Of a stretch of 64,000 nt of DNA, positions 31,620 to 39,613 are shown one piece after another. How positions within the stretch are numbered: the first letter of the stretch is position 1; the number at the start of each line of letters is the position of its first letter. The translations under genes and the position numbers were made by a program. Below the pieces are notes generated by a model. That model was not told where the DNA came from. It saw only the letters and a program-made list of their open reading frames with translations, and made no database searches. The stretch covers positions 1 to 64,000 of the forward strand of contig JAFGUG010000026.1 in assembly GCA_016938655.1 (NCBI GenBank). Direction: 5' to 3'. The stretch is from Thiotrichales bacterium (lineage in GTDB: Bacteria; Pseudomonadota; Gammaproteobacteria; Thiomicrospirales; Thiomicrospiraceae).

Positions 31620-33521
31620 TTACGCCACAACCTTATTGCCCGCACGGTGTTTTTTAATGGAAATCATCAAAATCGAAATCGCCGCAGGGGTAATCCCAGA
31701 GATACGACTGGCCATACCAAGGGTGGGTGGCTGATGGGTACGAATCTTCTGCTTCACTTCGTTCGACAATCCAGAAATCGAATCCAAGTCTAAATCTTCT
31801 GGAATCGGCATATTTTCAGAACGACGCAGTTTTTCAATGTCTTGTTTTTGACGTTCAATGTAACCCGAATACTTGGCTTCAATTTCAATTTGATCAATCA
31901 CCGTTTCATCGGTCACCGCCTCACCAAACATACTCATCTCGGCCAAGGCGGTGTAGCTGACTTTAGGTCGCTTCAACAAATCGTACATGCTCTGCTCTTT
32001 ACTCAACGGCAAGTCCATTAAGGCTTCGGCTTTTTTGGCTTCTGAGTGCGACGGGTAAATCCACGTCTCTTTTAAACGCGACAGTTCTTTGCCAAAGCTT
32101 TCCAGCTTGGTTTCAAACGCCATCCAGCGCACATCATCAATTAAGCCCAGTTCACGACCAATTGGCGTTAAACGTTGGTCGGCATTATCTTCACGCAACA
32201 TCAAACGGTATTCGGCACGCGAGGTGAACATACGGTACGGTTCATTGGTTCCCAAGGTAATCAAATCGTCCACCAACACCCCCAAATAGGCTTCATCACG
32301 ACGCGGATACCACTGATCTTTCTCTTGGGCACGACGAGCGGCGTTAATACCGGCCAATAACCCTTGCGCGGCGGCCTCTTCATAGCCGGTGGTACCATTG
32401 ATTTGTCCGGCAAAAAACAGACCGTGCAGATGGCGAGACTCTAAGGTCGGCTTTAAGCCACGTGGATCAAAGTAGTCGTATTCAATAGCGTAACCGGGGC
32501 GCATAATGCGCGCGTTCTCAAGGCCTTTCATCGACTGCACAATCTGAATTTGAGTCTCAAACGGCAAGCTGGTTGAGATGCCGTTTGGATAAAGCTCTGT
32601 CGTGGTTAACCCTTCTGGTTCAATAAACACTTGATGGCGATCTTTATCGGCAAAACGCATTACCTTATCTTCAATAGACGGGCAATAACGTGGGCCCACA
32701 CTGTCAATTTCACCGGCATCGGAATACATTGGCGACTGGTCGAGTGATCCCATAATCACTTCGTGGGTCTGTTCATTGGTGTAGGTAATGTAACAAGGAA
32801 TCTGTTTTGGGTGCATCGAGCGTTTGCCCATAAACGAGAATACCGGCACGGGGTCATCGCCCGGCTGAACTTGCATGGCATCAAAATTCACGGTACGGGC
32901 ATCAATACGCGGTGGCGTACCGGTTTTTAGACGCCCAACCGGCAAATCCATCTCACGCAAACGTGCCGCTAAACGGTTAGATGGCTCTTCACCGGCACGA
33001 CCCCCTTCGTAGTTTTGCAACCCAATGTGAATTCGGCCTGCTAAGAAGGTGCCAACGGTTAACACCACTTGGTTAGCAAAGAACTTCAAACCCATTTTAG
33101 TAATCACGCCACGCACGTGGTCGCCGTCTAAAATAATGTCTTCAACCGGCTGTTGAAAAATCGTTAGATTCACCTGATTTTGCAAACGGCTTAAGATGGC
33201 TTGACGATACAACACACGGTCGGCTTGCGCACGAGTTGCGCGCACTGCTGGGCCTTTAGAGGCGTTTAGCGTACGAAACTGAATCCCCGCCTCGTCAATG
33301 GCCAACGCCATCGCCCCACCTAACGCATCAATCTCTTTGACCAAATGGCCTTTACCAATCCCGCCAATCGCAGGGTTGCAAGACATTTGCCCTAAGGTAT
33401 CCACGTTGTGGGTTAGCAACAAGGTGTGCAAGCCCATGCGTGCCGAGGCTAATGCCGCCTCTGTTCCCGCATGGCCACCGCCAACAACAATGACATCAAA
33501 ATTTGAGATTTGCGCGTCCAT
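31620..33521 (-). CDS. mnmG: tRNA uridine-5-carboxymethylaminomethyl modification enzyme MnmG (GidA)
   Basis: A 633-residue FAD protein that works with MnmE to modify the wobble uridine (U34) of certain tRNAs. The dinucleotide motif [15 protein letters not shown] (about 11-25), [15 protein letters not shown] (about 270-284) and the [17 protein letters not shown] stretch (about 375-391) are typical. AAAGGA precedes the ATG. It heads the minus-strand mnmG-rsmG-parAB group. Its partner mnmE is 12.8 kb away. Confidence 0.97.
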   Translation of the reverse strand: MDAQISNFDVIVVGGGHAGTEAALASARMGLHTLLLTHNVDTLGQMSCNPAIGGIGKGHLVKEIDALGGAMALAIDEAGIQFRTLNASKGPAVRATRAQADRVLYRQAILSRLQNQVNLTIFQQPVEDIILDGDHVRGVITKMGLKFFANQVVLTVGTFLAGRIHIGLQNYEGGRAGEEPSNRLAARLREMDLPVGRLKTGTPPRIDARTVNFDAMQVQPGDDPVPVFSFMGKRSMHPKQIPCYITYTNEQTHEVIMGSLDQSPMYSDAGEIDSVGPRYCPSIEDKVMRFADKDRHQVFIEPEGLTTTELYPNGISTSLPFETQIQIVQSMKGLENARIMRPGYAIEYDYFDPRGLKPTLESRHLHGLFFAGQINGTTGYEEAAAQGLLAGINAARRAQEKDQWYPRRDEAYLGVLVDDLITLGTNEPYRMFTSRAEYRLMLREDNADQRLTPIGRELGLIDDVRWMAFETKLESFGKELSRLKETWIYPSHSEAKKAEALMDLPLSKEQSMYDLLKRPKVSYTALAEMSMFGEAVTDETVIDQIEIEAKYSGYIERQKQDIEKLRRSENMPIPEDLDLDSISGLSNEVKQKIRTHQPPTLGMASRISGITPAAISILMISIKKHRAGNKVVA

Positions 33522-33537
33522 CGCGGCCGTCCTTTAG

Positions 33538-33941
33538 AAGAAATTGAATTCAATTAAACGCCGCTTAAAATGAGCAGGCCTGCTTAATCGTGTTCAAGCT
33601 TTAAATAAGTGAGTTGTAATCTGTAAATTAGCCGAGCATTTTAGCATAAGAATCATTGGTTTGCGTAGCAAAGAAAGCACTGAAAAAACCATTAAGATTG
33701 ATAAAAAGACGGTTAAACAAGCACTTATCAAATCGCCTATTCTTTCAGCAAGCGACCCAACCTTAAAAACAAGTTAATCGCAGCCTGCATTAAAAGGGGG
33801 GAACTTCAACAAACTCTGACAACAGTTTTGATACCGGTCGAATAAGGCATTTGTTCTATTGCTAAGCCCTGAGATTGAGAGTACATTTTAGGTTCAAAGT
33901 CTGAGTTTACAGACTCTAACCCCTAATTTGAGAAGAACAAA
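33538..33941. other. 404-base gap between divergent mnmG and a lipoprotein gene
   Basis: It holds one exact palindrome copy (33573-33584), a perfect 6-bp stem with a 6-base loop at 33898-33915 in the lipoprotein leader, and presumably two promoters I cannot place. A stretch 33612-33777 is open in the plus direction but has no ATG and no ribosome site. A G6 run lies near 33797. Confidence 0.5.
33573..33584. repeat. Palindrome AGCAGGCCTGCT upstream of mnmG
   Basis: An exact copy 51 bases before the mnmG start, in a divergent gap. Confidence 0.9.
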
Positions 33942-34535
33942 ATGACCATTAAACCATTACAAACTTCAATCCTAGCCATCATGGCGGTAAGCCTAATGGG
34001 GTGTAGCACCACACCCCCTAAATCGTTAATGGATATTCAGGCTGGTGAGCATTTTAATTTAAAGCAAGCGGTAACCATTCCCGCTGGCAAGGTGCGTAGT
34101 TACATCCAGTTTGGGCAAGTGAACGGCGGCGGTTTTAACAGCACTGAAAAACATTGTCGAATTGAGTTGTATGCATTATCAGATAAGCCAACAACCATCC
34201 AACCCGAACGCTTTTTAATAGAGCGTGTTAATACCGGCGAAGAGATGATTGCTCAAAATGAGGTGGGCATTCAGTATGCGTTTAACCAATACGCGAGTGT
34301 GCAAACCGATATCGCGCCAACCATGGCACTGGCATTTGGTGATAATCAGCGTCCACCGAGCATGGATTTAGTGCACTTGTACTTAAAATCCGATACGCAA
34401 CCCAACGTGTATCGTTTAACGTGTGCCGGTTCTTTGAGTGATGGCACAACGTTGTTTGATGCCGAAAGAAGTTCACGCCCGCAACGTGAAGACGTCAACC
34501 GCATTTTGGGTTCAGTCGGCGCAATTCAACCTTAA
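33942..34535 (+). CDS. Putative lipoprotein of unknown function
   Basis: A 197-residue protein with a lipoprotein signal: a short basic start, a hydrophobic core (about 9-20) and the lipobox LMGC with the acylated Cys at about residue 21. The mature part is beta-rich, with two further Cys (in HCRIEL and LTCAGS) that could form a disulfide. No named family is recognised. AGAAGAA lies before the ATG. It is a single gene facing the small-gene cluster. Confidence 0.7.
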   Translation: MTIKPLQTSILAIMAVSLMGCSTTPPKSLMDIQAGEHFNLKQAVTIPAGKVRSYIQFGQVNGGGFNSTEKHCRIELYALSDKPTTIQPERFLIERVNTGEEMIAQNEVGIQYAFNQYASVQTDIAPTMALAFGDNQRPPSMDLVHLYLKSDTQPNVYRLTCAGSLSDGTTLFDAERSSRPQREDVNRILGSVGAIQP

Positions 34536-34556
34536 AACCATTTTCTTAAAAACCAA

Positions 34557-34592
34557 ACAGGTCTGCTGATTATTAAACCCAGCAGGCCTGCT
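34557..34592. repeat. Two palindrome copies in direct succession between convergent genes
   Basis: A variant (ACAGGTCTGCT, 34557-34567) is followed 13 bases later by an exact AGCAGGCCTGCT (34581-34592). They lie between the lipoprotein gene and the facing small-gene cluster. Confidence 0.8.
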
Positions 34593-34611
34593 CACTTTCA
34601 ACACCAAACGC

Positions 34612-34845
34612 CTATCGAATTAAACGGTTTCTGTCATTTATCAAGGTGTTTGAAACGCTTCTAAAATGTGTCTTATGGTTCAGCACGCCGATACAGCTGC
34701 TGCATAAATCGCGTTTCAATGCCTCCGGATAATCGTTTTTATCGAGCGCCACCTGCATACAGTGTAACCACGCATCACGCTCCGCTTCACCCATGCCATA
34801 AAGCAAGGCACGGTTGAAATCGATTGAGTCCGTTGAGTCGGTCAT
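34612..34845 (-). CDS. Small hypothetical protein
   Basis: A 77-residue soluble protein with a CxxC-like pair (CSSC, about residues 48-51). I do not recognise it. It overlaps the upstream gene by four bases (ATGA), so it is probably translated with it. It is the last gene of a three-gene tight cluster. Confidence 0.55.
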   Translation of the reverse strand: MTDSTDSIDFNRALLYGMGEAERDAWLHCMQVALDKNDYPEALKRDLCSSCIGVLNHKTHFRSVSNTLINDRNRLIR

Positions 34846-35147
34846 ACTCTTAACGGGTTTCCATTGGGCTGAGGTTTAACGTTTAATAATGCTTCCACCT
34901 CTTCTTGCGTGTAGCCTTGTTCAAAAGCTAAGAGCGTTAAGGCTTGGGTTCGAGATTGCGCTGCGATTGGGTCAAAGCCATATTGAATGGCGTTATCTAA
35001 ATAGTTGGCAAGCTGTTCGATGGGATTGGCCGCTTGGTTAGAACAAACAAGCCCGTTGTTAAGTTGACTTAAAGTGGCATCAAACTGCCCTAGCCAATGC
35101 TTAACCTGTAACACCGGCTGTAAATCAATCACGGGGTTATTCGCCAT
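34842..35147 (-). CDS. Small hypothetical protein
   Basis: A 101-residue, mostly helical soluble protein of unknown function. Its ATG overlaps the stop of the membrane-protein gene upstream by one base (TAATG), and its own end overlaps the next gene by four. Such packing supports a real operon. Confidence 0.55.
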   Translation of the reverse strand: MANNPVIDLQPVLQVKHWLGQFDATLSQLNNGLVCSNQAANPIEQLANYLDNAIQYGFDPIAAQSRTQALTLLAFEQGYTQEEVEALLNVKPQPNGNPLRV

Positions 35148-35482
35148 TAAACACCCCCCAACACCAAGGCATCGCGCATTTGCATATAGGCAATTAAAAA
35201 CTCAAACAAAAGTCGCCAAAACAGTTCGGCAAACAGAAACATCACCACAAACAATAACATCCATTTAAGGCGAGTTTGCCAACGGGTGTGGTCTTTTATG
35301 ATTTGTTTACCGGCTTGCAACCCCACATTCACCGCCGGCACTTTTTGGCCCAACCACGCTTTAAACCACAACATAAACCAGAACAGCAGAATTGGCATCA
35401 CCACCGCGCCCATATAATAGAAGGCGATCAGCACTTGGATACTGATTAGGGTTTCAAAGGTTAAAAATGACCACATATTCAC
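35147..35482 (-). CDS. Small membrane protein of unknown function
   Basis: A 111-residue protein with two or three membrane segments: about residues 10-45 (AFYYMGAVVMPILLFWFMLW) and about 73-98. The layout recalls small DUF4282-like membrane proteins, which is a weak impression only. It heads the three-gene overlapping cluster 35482-34612. Confidence 0.6.
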   Translation of the reverse strand: MNMWSFLTFETLISIQVLIAFYYMGAVVMPILLFWFMLWFKAWLGQKVPAVNVGLQAGKQIIKDHTRWQTRLKWMLLFVVMFLFAELFWRLLFEFLIAYMQMRDALVLGGV

Positions 35483-35516
35483 ACATATCCAACATATACA
35501 TTAAGGTTCTCAATTC

Positions 35517-35532
35517 TTAGCAGGCCTGCTAA
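35517..35532. repeat. Palindrome AGCAGGCCTGCT, 16-bp
   Basis: The core is at 35519-35530, between the 54-residue gene and the membrane-protein gene, 35 bases before the latter's start. Confidence 0.9.
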
Positions 35533-35535
35533 CAT

Positions 35536-35700
35536 TCAAATAGACGATTTTTTACGCAATCGATAACGCGGCGAGTGTTGGTGCAAGTCATCCCAGCCTT
35601 CATCGGCTTCCAATATTTTATTGGGTTCGTCCACAGGGCGATTATCTTTGACCCATTCATAACCGAACAGGCCTGCAAAGAAGTTCATTACACGCAACAT
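35536..35700 (-). CDS. Very small unannotated protein (54 residues) after queF
   Basis: ATG at 35700 gives 54 residues ending in a TGA at 35536. It begins MLRVMNFFAGLFGYEW and continues with an acidic middle (EADEGWDDLHQHSPRYR) and a basic tail. It starts two bases after the queF stop, in the same direction, which favours translational coupling. There is no clear ribosome site. It looks like a real small protein from composition and position, but the family is unknown to me. Confidence 0.5.
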   Translation of the reverse strand: MLRVMNFFAGLFGYEWVKDNRPVDEPNKILEADEGWDDLHQHSPRYRLRKKSSI

Positions 35701-35702
35701 GA

Positions 35703-36533
35703 TTATTGGCGCAGGGTACGTGAGATATCAAACTCGTCTTCAAAGTTTGAACGGTACGGGTTTATGTCTAATCCGCCACGGCGCACGTAACGGGCGTAAA
35801 CGGTCAGCGCAGTTGGGTTGCAGTGTTTTTGTAGATCGGTAAAAATGCGCTCCACGCACTGCTCATGAAACTCATTGTGTTCACGAAAGGAGATTAGATA
35901 CTTCAGTAAGTTCTCGTGATTAATTTGTGGGCCTTTATAACGAATCACCACCGACCCCCAATCGGGTTGGCCAGTCACCAAACAGTTGGATTTTAATAGG
36001 TGACTGTTCAACGTTTCTTCCACCACTTCGCCTTCCGCTGAAAGTAAACTGGGGTTCACTTGGTAATCGGTGACCTCAATATCCAAGTCATCCAAGTTAT
36101 CGCCTGGCATGGCACCAATTAACGTCTCTTCGTATTGCAAAGAACGCACGTCCACCGCTACCTCAGCACCACACGCCGCCGACAAATCTTTAATCCACAA
36201 ATCCACCACCGCTTCTTGCGACTCAAAGCGCGTGCCATTAAACGAGTTTAAGTACAACTTAAACGATTTAGACTCCACCAAGTTGGGCGAATCGGCCGGA
36301 AAAGCAAACTCAGCAATCACCGCCACCGGCTTGCCTTTTGGGTTCAGCCACGACACCTCAAATGCACTCCAAATATCCAAACCTTGAAACGGCAGGCTGC
36401 TTAAATCAAAACCCAACTCATCACGTTTTTCTTGGCGCGGAATCGGAAACAGAATGCTTGGATCGTAGGTATTACAATACGCGGTGGATTGGCCTAGTTG
36501 GCTCTGTTCGGCGGTGGAGTGCTTGGTTTTCAA
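35703..36533 (-). CDS. queF: NADPH-dependent 7-cyano-7-deazaguanine reductase (type II QueF)
   Basis: A 276-residue enzyme that reduces preQ0 to preQ1 in queuosine synthesis. The QueF motif [13 protein letters not shown] (about 78-90) binds NADPH. The catalytic Cys and Asp are in [20 protein letters not shown] (about 184-203), as in the long type II form. [13 protein letters not shown] (about 224-236) supplies the substrate-binding Glu. The length agrees with E. coli QueF (282). Confidence 0.95.
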   Translation of the reverse strand: MKTKHSTAEQSQLGQSTAYCNTYDPSILFPIPRQEKRDELGFDLSSLPFQGLDIWSAFEVSWLNPKGKPVAVIAEFAFPADSPNLVESKSFKLYLNSFNGTRFESQEAVVDLWIKDLSAACGAEVAVDVRSLQYEETLIGAMPGDNLDDLDIEVTDYQVNPSLLSAEGEVVEETLNSHLLKSNCLVTGQPDWGSVVIRYKGPQINHENLLKYLISFREHNEFHEQCVERIFTDLQKHCNPTALTVYARYVRRGGLDINPYRSNFEDEFDISRTLRQ

Positions 36534-36628
36534 TGGACTATCCTATTAAACGTGATGGTCAGATTATAGCAGGAACGCGTTCGTAAATAACCGTGCGCGA
36601 ACGCTTAACTTTTCGCCAACCTAAAACC

Positions 36629-36661
36629 AAAAAACCCAAATAAACACATCGCTTATCTGGG
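36629..36661 (-). terminator. Terminator after the 133-residue membrane protein gene
   Basis: Arms 36635-36643 and 36653-36661 pair over nine positions with one G-U. On the minus strand six T follow. It lies 50 bases after the gene's stop. Confidence 0.75.
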
Positions 36662-36712
36662 CTTAGAATTTTAATAAACGACGGTTTAACCCAACCGAAC
36701 CGGTATGGCTGG

Positions 36713-37114
36713 TTAGCCGGCTACATCAAAGTTACGCAACGCGGTTCTAAAAGCGTTAAACGGGTTTAATAACGCATCGGCAATAATAATGGCAAAACCA
36801 ATCCAGTGAAAAAAGTTCGGTTCTTGGCCTTGAACAAACCACAAATAACTTAACAGGCCTGTCGCCAACACCACGGTTAATACCGCCCAAAACTGGTCTA
36901 ACAAGAATGCAAAGGCGCTTACATCCCCTGACTTAAACATCTCAATAAACAGAATCGCCACCGCAATCGAAATAAACACATAGCCCACCGTACCCTCTAA
37001 TGAAATCTGAAAGTACTCGGTGCCAATTAAGAACAGCACAATAAACAACATCCAAGGCACACGCCCTAAAGCCGACAAAGTGCCACCACTTGAAACCGAT
37101 ACATTTGAACCCAT
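36713..37114 (-). CDS. Inner-membrane protein of unknown function
   Basis: A 133-residue protein with four predicted membrane segments (about 20-38, 43-62, 70-93 and 97-115) after a Ser/Gly-rich start. No family is recognised. GGAAAG lies before the ATG, and a terminator follows, so it seems to be a single-gene unit. One half-palindrome (AACAGGCCTGT) lies inside at 36852-36862. Confidence 0.6.
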   Translation of the reverse strand: MGSNVSVSSGGTLSALGRVPWMLFIVLFLIGTEYFQISLEGTVGYVFISIAVAILFIEMFKSGDVSAFAFLLDQFWAVLTVVLATGLLSYLWFVQGQEPNFFHWIGFAIIIADALLNPFNAFRTALRNFDVAG

Positions 37115-37233
37115 GATTCTTTCCTTTTAAGGTTAGTTGATTGCTTCGTATAGTAGCCTAAGCGCACAAAGAACAACAATCAAAATACTTTACTGGTGGA
37201 TTAATTCGAGCGATGGTTTTAAGAATAAAAGTT

Positions 37234-37245
37234 AGCAGGCCTGCT
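37234..37245. repeat. Palindrome AGCAGGCCTGCT
   Basis: An exact copy 28 bases after the stop of the small lipoprotein gene and before the 133-residue gene. Confidence 0.9.
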
Positions 37246-37272
37246 GATTTTCGATTGAAACAAAAAAGGGCG

Positions 37273-37479
37273 TTATTTCGCTTGGCGCTCTGCTTCTAGT
37301 TTTCGTTGGTACTCTTCGTAAGATTCACTCTGTTGTTTAATGCAATCATCATATTGCGAGGGCGGGAGTTTTTGGCATTTAGACTGCTGATTCACCTGAA
37401 TCGCATTGTAGACCTGCTGGTTACTGCAACTTGCTAATAACGTGGACGTGATTAAGAGAGAAAAAAGTTTAAGGTACAT
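37273..37479 (-). CDS. Small putative lipoprotein
   Basis: A 68-residue protein with a lipoprotein signal peptide and lipobox LLASC (Cys about residue 17). The mature part is short, charged and helical, ending in KLEAERQAK, with a Cys pair in KCQKLPPSQYDDC. AAGGAAT precedes the ATG. The family is unknown. The 3' end shares a near-identical 17-18 base string with 38501-38518. Confidence 0.6.
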   Translation of the reverse strand: MYLKLFSLLITSTLLASCSNQQVYNAIQVNQQSKCQKLPPSQYDDCIKQQSESYEEYQRKLEAERQAK

Positions 37480-37506
37480 ACCAATTCCTTTTTTAATTAA
37501 GTTAAC

Positions 37507-37537
37507 TAACGGTCAGTACGAACATATTGCAACAAGG
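37507..37537. repeat. 31-bp direct repeat, copy 1
   Basis: It matches 38652-38682 at 28 of 31 positions. It looks like a broken-off piece of the zinc-ribbon gene: on the minus strand it reads PCCNMFVLTVS then stop, against PYCNTFVLTVK in the gene. The two copies flank brnTA and the decayed gene. Confidence 0.75.
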
Positions 37538-37575
37538 TGTGATAATGTTTTTTTACTTACGATTAATAAGTTTTG

Positions 37576-37821
37576 CTAGCCGTGCTTTTCTAAGTTCGGT
37601 GAAATACTATCAAGCTTATCAGCCAACCACAGCTTAATAATCGATTGTCTGGTAACACCCACACGGCTCGCTTCACGATCAAGCGAATCCAACATCCAAG
37701 CAGGAAAATCAACATTCACTCGCTTAGTCTCTTGCATTGAACGCTTTGCTTTAGATAAATCAACGTGTTCTAAAATATCTACATCTTGATCAAATTTTTC
37801 ATCAAACTCAAACGCTTTCAT
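37576..37821 (-). CDS. brnA: BrnA-type antitoxin
   Basis: A protein of 81 residues from ATG 37821, the antitoxin partner of the BrnT gene upstream. The N-terminal part is acidic (toxin-binding). The C-terminal part, VNVDFPAWMLDSLDREASRV with GVTRQSIIKLWLADKL, is a ribbon-helix-helix DNA-binding domain. In the family this complex represses its own promoter. Its start lies inside the end of the toxin gene (14-base overlap), the toxin-first order usual for brnTA. A start five codons upstream is possible. Confidence 0.85.
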   Translation of the reverse strand: MKAFEFDEKFDQDVDILEHVDLSKAKRSMQETKRVNVDFPAWMLDSLDREASRVGVTRQSIIKLWLADKLDSISPNLEKHG

Positions 37822-38074
37822 ACAGTTCAACCTCATTTTTTCTTGACCGCCTCACCGAGATAATGCGGATATTTGTGTTTCTATGCGTAATGATTGCTGA
37901 CCAATGTTTGCCTTTATGTAGAGCAATTATTAAAGTTCGTGATTCATCCACCGTCATAACAGGTATTTCAACAAGATTCGAATCTTGCCAAAGATTCTGC
38001 GCTTCTAAGAAATCAATGCCATGCTTCAGTAAATTACTATCACTTTTGTTCTGATCAAATTCAAACAACATCAT
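37808..38074 (-). CDS. brnT: BrnT-type toxin (ribonuclease)
   Basis: An 88-residue type II toxin of the BrnT family, a RelE-like fold that cuts RNA. FEFDQNKSDSNLLKHGIDF (about 4-22), VDESRTLIIALHKGKHW (about 42-58) and the C-terminal RIISVRRSRKNEVELYE (about 69-85), with the catalytic Arg pair, match the family. It looks full length and intact. The toxin is the first gene; the promoter should lie within 38075-38150. Confidence 0.85.
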   Translation of the reverse strand: MMLFEFDQNKSDSNLLKHGIDFLEAQNLWQDSNLVEIPVMTVDESRTLIIALHKGKHWSAIITHRNTNIRIISVRRSRKNEVELYESV

Positions 38075-38151
38075 GAGTAAAAAATATACCTTTTTTATTG
38101 CTTTTGCAAGGTTTTATGAAATTCTTAAAGAGTCGCATTGGCTTTATCAAT

Positions 38152-38493
38152 CTAAAAGACTTCAGACAATATTTTTGCTGATGGGCGTTTTTTAAACGTT
38201 GTTTACTTTGGCGCTTGCGGAACAACACCTTTTTTCTTAGAGTCCAAAACAATAGGCTCTATATACTTAGCTTTTCCTTTAAATTTAACGATATATTTAG
38301 CAGTATCTTGATATTGTTCAATAGTGGCTACTTCAGCATAGTGAGTTATTGCAGAAATCGGCTTTGTTTGATGTGCAGCAATCTATTTAACTTGCTCAAG
38401 CATTTTGGCACCCATTCTTATTGCATGCCAACAGCGTTCACCGAGAAATACCTCATTAAAACCATCTTCATTAATTAAAGGGTAGCGTCCCTT
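38152..38493 (-). pseudogene. Decayed gene with two in-frame stops
   Basis: A 342-base minus-strand reading frame gives a coherent protein-like sequence with two internal stops. It runs NEVFLGERCWHAIRMGAKML, then a TAG (38383-38385), then IAAHQTKPISAITHYAEV and a KYIVKFKGKAKYIEPIVL stretch, then a TAA (38203-38205), then TTFKKRPSAKILSEVF. Both stops stand where a Tyr would fit. There is no start codon at the front, because a stop lies just upstream. The text resembles the C-terminal domain of a family of accessory proteins I have met near mobile genes but cannot name. Function is lost or unknown. Confidence 0.7.
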
Positions 38494-38586
38494 TTATATG
38501 AAAAGGGCGTTATTTAGCATGCGTGAAACGTTAACGTGATTTTAAGGGTTAAGACAATAAAGTCCTTTATTTGATTCTAAGCCGAA

Positions 38587-38778
38587 TTATGCATCAGCTG
38601 CTTTCACTCTCTTTGGATCATCGGGCTTTCTAGCAATCACTAAATGGTCTTTAACGGTCAGTACGAACGTATTGCAGTAAGGACAAAAAACCTCTGACGC
38701 TTCCTGCCCCGGAGCCAAATCGCCAATTCGACATAACCAATACTCTTTTTGACATTCTGGGTTAGTGCATTGTTCCAT
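38587..38778 (-). CDS. Small zinc-ribbon protein
   Basis: A 63-residue protein with four metal-type Cys in two pairs, CTNPEC (residues 4-9) and CPYC (about 32-35), which suggests a rubredoxin-like zinc ribbon. A further Cys is near residue 16. AAGGACA lies before the ATG. It stands just after the attC site of the cassette gene and could itself be a captured gene, though no second attC is visible downstream. No function is known. Confidence 0.6.
   Translation of the reverse strand: MEQCTNPECQKEYWLCRIGDLAPGQEASEVFCPYCNTFVLTVKDHLVIARKPDDPKRVKAADA
38652..38682. repeat. 31-bp direct repeat, copy 2 (inside the zinc-ribbon gene)
   Basis: The intact partner of the repeat at 37507-37537, with 28 of 31 positions the same and the same orientation. 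Confidence 0.75.
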
Positions 38779-38842
38779 GTGAGTGTCCTTATAATTTCAA
38801 AATATTGGAATTTAATTTTACTCTGACCCCAATTATTTAAAA

Positions 38843-38903
38843 CCCTAACGATTGAACTAAGCGGCTGCGCATTAGCGCAGTCGGCTTGAGTGTTTTGTTA
38901 GGC
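38843..38903 (-). other. attC recombination site of an integron-type gene cassette
   Basis: On the minus strand the site begins GCCTAAC and ends GTTAGGG, 61 bases apart. In between is a central inverted repeat CTGCGC-TAAT-GCGCAG and imperfect outer arms (CTCAAGCCG against CGCTTAGTT), the plan of integron attC sites. The stop codon of the 207-residue gene lies inside the first conserved heptamer, as is usual for cassettes. No integrase gene is present in the window. Confidence 0.75.
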
Positions 38904-39521
38904 ATTATTGCCTTTTCTCCAAAGATAAATATCAAAAACTCTTTCATGAAACCAGGTGTTTGATGAAATTTCAGTAATATATTCTTTTGTTGCAACCTCT
39001 TGGTCAACTGCGTACAGCTGAAGTTGAGATAATTGGCAGCAAGCATCTTCAATTTGTTTCTTATGCTTTTCAAAACCATCATGCCATTTATCATAATAAC
39101 TAAATAAATCACCATTTTTTGAACCCACCGCAATTCTTGCTTGAGAGTCGTAAATTAAGACGGGTTGTTTTATTTTGAGCCAAAGAAATTTTGTAGTTAA
39201 TGATAAAACACTTTTGTTTCCATATTGTTCTGATATCGCGCTTTCTATTTCCAAAATTTTTTTGATTGGATTATCCGTGAATTGTTCTTTACAGACTGAA
39301 TCTATTATTTTCAATACAGGTTGGTATCTTATAAGCCCTTTATGCTCATCAAACTCACTGGGTAAGTTTCTAGCAACTCTGTAAAAGCCACCAGCACTTT
39401 TTAATGTAGATAATTTTTGTTCAATACTGCCATTCGAAAAAGCGTGACAGAAACCTTTATCGTAAGTTAGCCATTGATTAAGATAATGAAGTGAGCAGTA
39501 TTCAAATGTTTGGGTTGCCAT
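38898..39521 (-). CDS. Hypothetical protein carried in an integron-type cassette
   Basis: A 207-residue soluble protein with no signal peptide. A KFLWLKIKQPVLIYDSQARI stretch (about residues 110-129) followed by YYDKWHDGFEKH (about 143-154) resembles a motif seen in uncharacterised cassette and defence-associated proteins, where an Asp and aromatic residues may form a pocket. No function can be given. The gene is A/T-richer than its neighbours. Its stop lies inside the attC site, and an attC-like structure lies 14 bases before its start, so the gene fills one cassette almost exactly. Confidence 0.65.
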   Translation of the reverse strand: MATQTFEYCSLHYLNQWLTYDKGFCHAFSNGSIEQKLSTLKSAGGFYRVARNLPSEFDEHKGLIRYQPVLKIIDSVCKEQFTDNPIKKILEIESAISEQYGNKSVLSLTTKFLWLKIKQPVLIYDSQARIAVGSKNGDLFSYYDKWHDGFEKHKKQIEDACCQLSQLQLYAVDQEVATKEYITEISSNTWFHERVFDIYLWRKGNNA

Positions 39522-39534
39522 ATTTTTCCTTACT

Positions 39535-39573
39535 GGCTAACAATTAGTATAAGGCACTATTGCCTTGTTATAC
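39535..39573 (-). other. attC-like element upstream of the cassette gene
   Basis: On the minus strand it begins GTATAAC and ends GTTAGCC, with a perfect AAGGCA-ATAG-TGCCTT stem (39551-39566) between them. It is only 39 bases, shorter than normal attC sites, so it may be a remnant. The stem region resembles the sequence just before the other attC. Confidence 0.45.
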
Positions 39574-39613
39574 GGTATTACAGTTGTTTTCACTGCTCGT
39601 AACTTACCTATTG

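Noticed and set aside
33612..33777. A plus-strand open stretch upstream of the lipoprotein gene with a Lys/Ser-rich translation
   Set aside because: It has no ATG or GTG in a good place and no ribosome site; a TTG is possible but there is no other support, so it is not called as a gene.
38061..38252. A minus-strand frame between brnT and the pseudogene
   Set aside because: It overlaps the brnT start and the pseudogene end in another frame, and its composition is not protein-like.
38215..38478. An 87-codon plus-strand frame over the decayed gene
   Set aside because: Its translation is low-complexity and Phe/Ile/Leu-rich, and it is the complement of the coherent minus-strand pseudogene.
38837..39133. 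A second minus-strand frame ending across the attC site
   Set aside because: It overlaps the 207-residue cassette gene in a different frame; its end only translates the attC structure.
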